Source of the DNA: SURF-24 sp964537965 | GTDB taxonomy: Bacteria; Bacteroidota; Ignavibacteria; Ignavibacteriales; SURF-24 | NCBI GenBank assembly: GCA_964537965.1 | Contig: CAZIDB010000140.1 | Coordinates: 1 to 12,391, forward strand | Length of the DNA: 12,391 nucleotides | Direction: 5' to 3' | In this document: piece after piece, positions 7,885-12,391 of the stretch | Numbering within the stretch: the first letter of the stretch is position 1 | Layout: the number at the start of each line of letters is the position of its first letter | Notes under the pieces: model-generated | What the model saw: only the letters and a program-made list of their open reading frames with translations | What the model was told of the DNA's origin: nothing | Databases searched by the model: none | Program-made: the position numbers and the translations under genes

Positions 7885-9006
7885 TTAAATCGAAATTTCA
7901 TAAAGTCTGTATTTCTTATATAATTCGGATAACATTACTTCAGCACCGCGATTCATCATTTCATTATCTTCAAGAATCCAGCTTGCTTCGCCAAGCATAA
8001 TGCCTAATTTCTCGGCTCTGTTAACAATTTCCCAGTAAAATACTGCATCCAATCCACGCTTTTGATATTCAGGTATAACACCAAGTGTTATAATTCTTGC
8101 CCATTTAATTAAATGTTTTTTTGTTTTAAGCTTTATGAAATTAAACGGGAACAGGTGGCCGTTCATCTCTTTAAATACAGCGTTGTAATCCAGCATTACC
8201 AACGCAAATCCAATAACTTTATTATCAATTTCTCCAAACAAAACCAACGAAGGTTCAACAAGAGGTTTCAGATCATCGGCAAGGGCATCAATTTCATCAT
8301 CAGTCAAAGGAACAAATCCCCAGTTAGGTGCCCAGGCTTTATTATAAACATATTTAACATGGGATAATTCATTTTTAAAATCCTTCATATTCAAAGATCT
8401 TATTTTAATTCCTGATCTTTGTGCAGCAAGGTTAGCAACTCTTTTTAGTTTGTCAGATGTAATTATTTTTTCATTTGATACTTTATAAGCGTTTAGATCT
8501 TTGGCTTTTTTAAATCCGTATTTATCGCAAAGATCAAGATAGTACTTTGGATTGTAAGTCATCAATAATCTTGGTTCATCTTCAAAACCTTCAAGCAGCA
8601 TACCGTATTCATCATTGCTTGAAGGATTTGCCGGACCTCTCATAGTAGTGCAACCTTTAGCCTTAAGCCATTCTTTTGCTTTATCAAATAGAGCATTGGC
8701 AACTTCCTGATCATTTATACATTCAAAAAAACCAAAGAAGCCAACATTATCTTTGTGGTATTCATTGTGCAAATCATTTTTAATCGCCGCAATTCGTCCA
8801 ACAATTTCACCATCTTTCTCTGCAAGGAATAATTCCATTTGTGCATGTTTATAAAATGGATTTTTTTCTTTATCAATCAGTTTTTTTCTGTCCATTATTA
8901 ATGGTGGAACCCAGTATGGATCATCTTTATAAATTTCCCAGAGCAGTTTGATGAATTGCATTGTCTCCTTTTTTGTAGAGACTGTTTTAATGATTACTTT
9001 ATTCAA
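7885..9006 (-). CDS. bcerS: GNAT-superfamily acyltransferase, likely bacterial ceramide synthase (bCerS/YghO-like)
   Basis: The 373-residue product belongs to the YghO-like branch of GNAT acyltransferases. The N-terminal half holds YWVPPLIMDRKK (31-42), LFLAEKDGEIVGRIAAI (59-75) and MRGPANPSSNDEYGMLLEGF (122-141). The C-terminal half holds LVLFGEIDNKVIGFALV (255-271), the acyl-CoA-binding motif ITLGVIPEYQKRGLDAVF (306-323) and WILEDNEMMNRG (343-354). In Caulobacter crescentus a protein of this type N-acylates 3-ketosphinganine to give oxidised ceramide; it is unrelated to eukaryotic ceramide synthase. The same role here is inferred from fold plus position next to spt and cerR. The start is TTG at 9006: a stop codon directly precedes it in frame, GAGG lies 6 bases upstream, and the next Met is residue 16, inside the conserved fold. 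A terminator-like hairpin sits just upstream. Other GNAT acyl substrates cannot be excluded from sequence alone. Confidence 0.85.
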   Translation of the reverse strand: MNKVIIKTVSTKKETMQFIKLLWEIYKDDPYWVPPLIMDRKKLIDKEKNPFYKHAQMELFLAEKDGEIVGRIAAIKNDLHNEYHKDNVGFFGFFECINDQEVANALFDKAKEWLKAKGCTTMRGPANPSSNDEYGMLLEGFEDEPRLLMTYNPKYYLDLCDKYGFKKAKDLNAYKVSNEKIITSDKLKRVANLAAQRSGIKIRSLNMKDFKNELSHVKYVYNKAWAPNWGFVPLTDDEIDALADDLKPLVEPSLVLFGEIDNKVIGFALVMLDYNAVFKEMNGHLFPFNFIKLKTKKHLIKWARIITLGVIPEYQKRGLDAVFYWEIVNRAEKLGIMLGEASWILEDNEMMNRGAEVMLSELYKKYRLYEISI

Positions 9007-9012
9007 TTATTA

Positions 9013-9016
9013 CCTC
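9013..9016 (-). promoter_or_regulatory. Ribosome binding site fixing the TTG start of the acyltransferase
   Basis: GAGG on the minus strand lies 6 bases before the TTG at 9006. The codon directly before that TTG is TAA in the same frame, so no earlier start is possible. The site is only 6 bases downstream of the T tract of the hairpin at 9030-9053 and 4 bases after the stop of a 29-codon frame. Confidence 0.6.
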
Positions 9017-9020
9017 GTGT

Positions 9021-9110
9021 TTAAAAAAATATACCCTCAATACAGAGGGTATAAATAATTTTTTTATTCAGAAACCTAAAAGCAATTGATTTGCCTTCAA
9101 TGAGTGACAT
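9021..9110 (-). CDS. Possible 29-codon leader peptide overlapping the spt stop
   Basis: An ATG at 9110-9108 shares one base with the spt stop (TAATG), a common sign of translational coupling. The frame (MSLIEGKSIAF... ending ...CIEGIFF) runs 29 codons through both arms of the hairpin at 9030-9053 and stops at a TAA inside its T tract, 4 bases before the GAGG site of the acyltransferase gene. There is no Shine-Dalgarno sequence, so translation would rely on ribosomes finishing spt. The peptide resembles nothing I know. A frame of this length in AT-rich DNA is easily open by chance, so its coding status is doubtful; its interest lies in the arrangement. Confidence 0.25.
   Translation of the reverse strand: MSLIEGKSIAFRFLNKKIIYTLCIEGIFF
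9023..9053 (-). terminator. Rho-independent terminator or attenuator between spt and the acyltransferase gene
   Basis: A perfect 9-bp inverted repeat TATACCCTC / GAGGGTATA (9030-9038 and 9045-9053) with a 6-base loop is followed on the minus strand by seven T residues (9029-9023). This is a textbook intrinsic terminator for transcripts leaving spt. Its position is odd: it ends only 6 bases before the ribosome binding site of the next gene in the same direction, leaving almost no room for a separate promoter downstream. It could be a partial terminator or attenuator that lowers acyltransferase expression relative to spt. On the plus strand a T7 run (9059-9065) follows after a 5-base gap, so weak bidirectional function is possible, though no plus-strand gene enters from the left. 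Confidence 0.75.
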
Positions 9111-10300
9111 TAGATTAAACCTAAATTCTTACCGATTTTTTTGAATGAATCTATAATATAATCAAGATGTTCATCTTCGTGAGTGGACATATAACTTGTT
9201 CTCATCATTTGTCTGCCCTGAGGAACACCCGGAGAAATAAAAACATTAACAAAAACTCCGGCATCAAATAGCATTCTGCCGAATTGAAAAGCAAGCAAAT
9301 CATCTCCAACAATAACAGGGACGATTGCAGTTCTGCCTTCTAAAACATTAAAACCGGCTTCTGTTAATTCTTGCCTAACTTTCTGGGCATTACGGACTAA
9401 TTTTGTAACACGTTCCGGTTCTGCTTCAAGAATATCGAGCGCAGCTAATGCAGCAGCTACAGAAGCAGGCGTAGGAGAGGCAGCAAAAATAAGAGCGGCG
9501 GAATTATGTTTTAAATAATTAATAACTCTTTCACTTCCTGCTACAAATCCGCCAAGAGATGCAAAAGTTTTACTGAAAGTACCCATCGTCATATCAATTT
9601 CATCAACAAGACCGAATTCACTTGCTGTACCTTTTCCACCTTTACCAATTACACCTACTGAGTGTGCGTCATCAACAAGAATTCTTGCATTGTATTCTTT
9701 TGCTATTCTGTTCATTGTCGGGAGATCAACTATTTCACCGCCTGTACTAAAAACGCCGTCAGTAACCAATAATTTACCGGCATCCAAAGGCAACTTTTTA
9801 ATAACTCTCTCAAGGTCAGCCATATCGTTATGCTTGTAGCGAACTACTTCGGCAGTCGCTCCTTTTGCCATAAGATTTCCGGCAACAATACAAGCGTGGT
9901 TATCTTTGTCGGAAATAACATATTCTCCGCGAGTTGCTAATGTGGCTATTATACCTTGTGCAGTCTGATATCCTGTACTGAAGAGTAAAACCGCTTCTTT
10001 ACCAAAAAACTTTGCGAGTTTTTCTTCCAGTTCAACATGAAGATCAATTGTTCCTGTTAAATATCTTGAACCCGAACAACCGGTTCCATATTTCTCAATT
10101 GCCTTAATAGCCGCTTCTTTTACTTTAGGGTGAGCTGTTAAACCTAAATAATTGTTTGAACCGGCCATAATAACTTTTTTACCTGAGATAGTAACAACTG
10201 GTCCTTCGTTCTCTTCGATTGGACGAAAATATGGATACAAACCAGCAGCTTTAACTTCATCTGCACGCGTAAACTCAATTGCTTTGTCAAAAAGATCCAA
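9110..10300 (-). CDS. spt: Serine palmitoyltransferase
   Basis: This pyridoxal-phosphate enzyme joins L-serine and a long-chain acyl thioester, releasing CO2, to give 3-ketosphinganine, the first step of sphingolipid synthesis; bacterial forms are soluble homodimers. The 396-residue product has the alpha-oxoamine synthase fold throughout: YPYFRPIE (22-29), YGTGCSGSRYLTGTIDLH (71-88), the cofactor-stacking His135 (DKDNHA), VDDAHSVGVIG (209-219) with Asp210 and His213, and TFSKTFASLGG (241-251) with the Schiff-base Lys244. The AGLYPYFRPIE start and the TGC(S/A)GSR loop are closer to Sphingobacterium-type serine palmitoyltransferase than to BioF or 2-amino-3-ketobutyrate ligase, and neighbours with ceramide-synthase and ceramide-reductase features support this. 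The start is TTG at 10300 with AGGAG 7 bases upstream; an in-frame stop lies 12 codons before it with no ATG, GTG or other TTG between. It is divergent from cerR. Confidence 0.9.
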   Translation of the reverse strand: MDLFDKAIEFTRADEVKAAGLYPYFRPIEENEGPVVTISGKKVIMAGSNNYLGLTAHPKVKEAAIKAIEKYGTGCSGSRYLTGTIDLHVELEEKLAKFFGKEAVLLFSTGYQTAQGIIATLATRGEYVISDKDNHACIVAGNLMAKGATAEVVRYKHNDMADLERVIKKLPLDAGKLLVTDGVFSTGGEIVDLPTMNRIAKEYNARILVDDAHSVGVIGKGGKGTASEFGLVDEIDMTMGTFSKTFASLGGFVAGSERVINYLKHNSAALIFAASPTPASVAAALAALDILEAEPERVTKLVRNAQKVRQELTEAGFNVLEGRTAIVPVIVGDDLLAFQFGRMLFDAGVFVNVFISPGVPQGRQMMRTSYMSTHEDEHLDYIIDSFKKIGKNLGLI

Positions 10301-10307
10301 AATATTA

Positions 10308-10312
10308 CTCCT
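10308..10312 (-). promoter_or_regulatory. Ribosome binding site fixing the TTG start of spt
   Basis: AGGAG on the minus strand lies 7 bases before TTG at 10300. Between this TTG and the in-frame stop 12 codons upstream there is no ATG, GTG or other TTG, so this site and the TTG define the start. Confidence 0.7.
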
Positions 10313-10342
10313 GAATTTTAAAGGATGTATGAATTAGTTTTG

Positions 10343-10373
10343 ATTATACTTATTTTTGTCAGCGATTTTACAA
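10343..10373 (-). promoter_or_regulatory. Candidate promoter for spt
   Basis: On the minus strand a perfect TATAAT (10348-10343) is preceded by TTGTAA (10373-10368, four of six matches) at a longer than ideal 19-bp spacing. The leader would be about 36 bases and include the AGGAG site. It lies in the 126-bp gap between spt and the divergent cerR. For cerR a possible -10 box TATAAA (10393-10398) is present but its best -35 match, TTTACA, is 20 bp away. Confidence 0.35.
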
Positions 10374-10426
10374 ATTTCCTTGCAAAAGTATCTATAAATC
10401 GTTTCAAAATCAAATGGATTAAATAT

Positions 10427-11419
10427 ATGGAAGGTAAAAATACTGCACTTGTAACCGGCGCAAATGGTTTCGTAGGAAGTCATTTGGTTGATCTTTTAAT
10501 TGAAAAGAATTTTAAAGTTAAATGCCTCGTTAGAAAATCAAGTAATACAAAATGGTTAAAAGGCAAAGATGTAGAAATAATTGATTGCGGTTTCAATGAT
10601 AAAGAAGGACTTGCAATTGCCGTTAGTGATGTTGATTATGTTTTCCATGTGGCCGGTGTTGTAAAATCCAAAAAACCAGAAGGTTATTTTATTGGAAACG
10701 TTGAGAATACAAGAAACTTACTTGATGCTTGTTTGAATAATAAAGCAATAAAAAAAGTTGTCATTGTAAGCAGTCAAACTGCATGCGGACCAACGTTAGA
10801 CGCAAAACTTGTAAATGAAAAAACAGAACCTCATCCGATAACAACTTACGGAAGAAGCAAGAGGGAAGAGGAATTATTAGCACATTCTTATATGGATAAA
10901 CTTCCGATTACAATTTGCAGAGCACCTGCTATTTACGGTGAACGCGATACGGAAATTTTTATTTTCTTCGATACATTTAATAAAGGCTTAATGACTACTA
11001 TCGGAATGAAAGATAAAAATATCAGCTTGATTCACGTAGTCGATTTTGTAAAAGGTTTATATCTTGCAGCAATAAATCCGGCTTCAACCGGGCAAACATA
11101 TTTTATAAGCTCAGAAGTAATTTATAACTGGACTCAAATAGGTGATATTACTTCAAAAGTACTAAACAAACGGCCGGTTAAAATTAAAGTTCCTCATTTT
11201 ATAGTTTACACAATTGCAGCTATTGCGCAATTTTTTGCTATGTTCAGTTCAAAAGCTGCTACTCTAAACCTTGAAAAGGCGAGAGACCTTGTTCAGAGTG
11301 ATTGGACTTGCGATACAACTAAAGCGGTTAGGGAATTGAATTACAAACAGGAAATTTCTGCAGACGATGGTATTGCAAGAACTTGTAAATGGTATAAGGA
11401 AGTCGGCTGGCTAAAATAA
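10427..11419 (+). CDS. cerR: NAD(P)-dependent epimerase/reductase, likely ceramide reductase (CerR)
   Basis: The 330-residue product is an extended short-chain dehydrogenase. It shows the nucleotide-binding motif VTGANGFVGS (9-18), the catalytic serine region VVIVSSQTACGP (111-122, Ser115/Ser116) and the catalytic YGRSK (Tyr141, Lys145). The C-terminal part has a hydrophobic patch (IAQFFAMF) and ends WYKEVGWLK. In Caulobacter crescentus and Bacteroides a member of this family reduces the keto group of oxidised ceramide to dihydroceramide; that role is inferred here from being divergent from spt and one gene from the ceramide-synthase-like acyltransferase. The frame is open up to an ATG at 10325, but those 34 extra residues have no place in the family, lack a usable ribosome binding site and overlap the spt promoter region, so I start at 10427, ten bases before the Rossmann strand. 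It is followed 45 bp later by a glycosyltransferase gene in the same direction. By sequence alone another sugar or sterol epimerase activity is possible. Confidence 0.85.
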   Translation: MEGKNTALVTGANGFVGSHLVDLLIEKNFKVKCLVRKSSNTKWLKGKDVEIIDCGFNDKEGLAIAVSDVDYVFHVAGVVKSKKPEGYFIGNVENTRNLLDACLNNKAIKKVVIVSSQTACGPTLDAKLVNEKTEPHPITTYGRSKREEELLAHSYMDKLPITICRAPAIYGERDTEIFIFFDTFNKGLMTTIGMKDKNISLIHVVDFVKGLYLAAINPASTGQTYFISSEVIYNWTQIGDITSKVLNKRPVKIKVPHFIVYTIAAIAQFFAMFSSKAATLNLEKARDLVQSDWTCDTTKAVRELNYKQEISADDGIARTCKWYKEVGWLK

Positions 11420-11464
11420 GTTTTAGATGTTAATAATCTTCGTGAAAGATATTATCTGTTCAGT

Positions 11465-12391
11465 ATGAATGTTAAAACAAAATACTTTTTATTTTCATTT
11501 TTACTTTTCTCTGAATTAGTATATCTCTTCATATATACATCTTACAATCTCCCGATTGTTAATTTTACAATTGTATCTTTACTGAATTCTATTGTATTTG
11601 TCATAATCTGGATTTTAATAAAGGATAAATTTTTAAGCAGTACCTGGTTGTATCTGATTATTGTTTCCGGAATATTATTCCGTTTAACATTGTTACCTGC
11701 CAATCCAATTGCATCAGATGATATTTACAGATATATCTGGGATGGTAAGGTTATGTCTAATGGAATAAATCCATTCAGGTATGCACCCACAGATAATGAA
11801 TTGAATTTCCTTCATTCGGAAATGCTGCCATCAAAAGTTAATCACCCGGAGATGAAAACAATCTACCCGCCTTATTCGCAATTTATTTTTTTCTTGTCGT
11901 ATAAATTATTTGGCGAGGGTTTTTTAGGTATAAAGATTTTTCTTTTTTTAAGTGAATTACTTACAATACTTCTTCTTATTGTACTGATCAGGAAACTGAA
12001 ACTGCCATTACAGAATGTAGGTCTGTATGCAATTTGTCCTTTACCTATAATGCAGTTTATGATTGACGGTCATATTGATGGAACAGGTTTTCCCCTTTTA
12101 CTGCTAACCATTTTGTTATTCCTGAATAGAAGAAAGATAAGTTCATCTTTGATGATGGGATTATCCATAACCACAAAATTTATTTCAGGAATGATTCTTC
12201 CTTTAATCTGGAAAGAAGAAAAAGGGAAGTGGAAAATTTATACTGTTGTTTTGCCAATAATATCAATTCTTGTTTTGTATATTCCATTTTATTCAGGCAA
12301 TGTCTTTCCACTTGAATCGCTCTTTCAATTTTCGTCTAACTGGATAGCCAACAGTTCTGTCTTTTCAATTATTTATTTTATTGTAAAAGAT
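11465..12391 (+). CDS. GT-C-type membrane glycosyltransferase (C-terminus cut by window edge)
   Basis: The frame runs open from ATG at 11465 to the window end, giving 309 residues of a multi-pass membrane protein. Hydrophobic segments lie at about 7-25, 31-52, 59-78, 153-175, 186-200, 207-217 and 259-276. The loop after the third segment carries the acidic SDDIYRYIWDG (84-94, candidate catalytic Asp85/Asp86) and NGINPFRYAP (99-108), followed by NHPEMKTIYPPYSQF (126-140). This pattern fits the GT-C mannosyltransferase-like family (GT87/DUF2029-like) that uses polyprenyl-phosphate sugars on the outer face of the inner membrane. Sugar and acceptor are unknown. It begins 45 bp after cerR, without a strong Shine-Dalgarno sequence or a clear terminator between them, so co-transcription is likely; a role in glycosylating sphingolipid or another envelope glycan is only a guess from position. 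Confidence 0.8.
   Translation, partial: MNVKTKYFLFSFLLFSELVYLFIYTSYNLPIVNFTIVSLLNSIVFVIIWILIKDKFLSSTWLYLIIVSGILFRLTLLPANPIASDDIYRYIWDGKVMSNGINPFRYAPTDNELNFLHSEMLPSKVNHPEMKTIYPPYSQFIFFLSYKLFGEGFLGIKIFLFLSELLTILLLIVLIRKLKLPLQNVGLYAICPLPIMQFMIDGHIDGTGFPLLLLTILLFLNRRKISSSLMMGLSITTKFISGMILPLIWKEEKGKWKIYTVVLPIISILVLYIPFYSGNVFPLESLFQFSSNWIANSSVFSIIYFIVKD

Noticed and set aside
8113..8367. Plus-strand frame of 84 codons antisense to the acyltransferase gene
   Set aside because: Shadow of a conserved GNAT region; no start signals.
9110..10300. BioF or 2-amino-3-ketobutyrate CoA ligase instead of serine palmitoyltransferase
   Set aside because: All share the same fold and lysine motif, but the N-terminal YPYFRPIE segment, the TGCSGSR loop and the neighbouring ceramide genes favour serine palmitoyltransferase; no biotin or threonine-degradation gene is present.
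10152..10337. Plus-strand frame over the 5' end of spt
   Set aside because: Antisense to conserved spt sequence and its leader; no family resemblance.
10325..10426. 34-residue N-terminal extension of the CerR-like protein, with a hydrophobic run that could be read as a membrane anchor
   Set aside because: The Rossmann motif normally begins within about ten residues of the start, the ATG at 10325 has no spaced ribosome binding site, and the extension overlaps the promoter region of the divergent spt.
11428..11456. Weak inverted repeat (ATCTT...AAGAT) between cerR and the glycosyltransferase gene as a terminator
   Set aside because: Only about 5 bp of AT-rich stem and no T tract follow it.

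Overview
The window reads as chromosomal DNA from a Gram-negative member of the Bacteroidota/Chlorobiota/Ignavibacteriota group, most likely an ignavibacterium-like organism. This is inferred from protein content, not from a marker gene. The DNA is AT-rich. It carries bacillithiol synthesis (bshC), a PorV/PorQ-type outer-membrane protein, a DUF4835/PorD-type protein linked to type IX secretion, a helix-hairpin-helix outer-membrane protein of a kind common in that group, and a bacterial sphingolipid pathway. Several genes have clear Shine-Dalgarno sequences (GGAG, AGGAG, GAGG), which fits a deep-branching relative better than a typical member of Bacteroidia.

Layout, left to right. At 1-1125 (minus) lies the first 375 codons of bshC, cut by the window edge. 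A divergent gap leads to a plus-strand lipoprotein gene of unknown function (1360-2064). It converges, with 4 bp between stops, on a minus-strand pair: a PorV/PorQ-like beta-barrel gene (4036-4893) followed 8 bp later by the helix-hairpin-helix/beta-barrel gene (2069-4027). Divergent from that pair is a porD-like gene (4969-5847), which converges with 3 bp spacing on a gene fusing HEAT repeats to a cyclophilin domain (5851-7866). That gene sits 18 bp downstream of a GNAT-type acyltransferase gene (7885-9006).

The right half holds the main system. Serine palmitoyltransferase (spt, 9110-10300, minus), the GNAT acyltransferase resembling bacterial ceramide synthase (7885-9006, minus) and an NAD(P)-dependent epimerase/reductase resembling CerR (10427-11419, plus) together match the three known steps of bacterial dihydroceramide synthesis: serine plus acyl thioester to 3-ketosphinganine, N-acylation, then reduction. 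A membrane glycosyltransferase of the GT-C fold follows cerR (11465-12391, cut by the window end) and might act on an envelope glycan or the sphingolipid itself.

The most unusual local structure is the 103-bp gap between spt and the acyltransferase gene. A strong intrinsic-terminator hairpin with a T7 tract lies just upstream of the acyltransferase ribosome binding site. A 29-codon reading frame starts in a TAATG overlap with the spt stop, runs through the hairpin and stops in the T tract. Both spt and the acyltransferase use TTG start codons with good Shine-Dalgarno sequences. This looks like a possible translation-coupled attenuator setting the ratio of the first two sphingolipid enzymes, but that is a hypothesis. 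I saw no tRNA, rRNA, CRISPR array, insertion sequence or phage gene, and no gene-free stretch exceeds about 235 bases.
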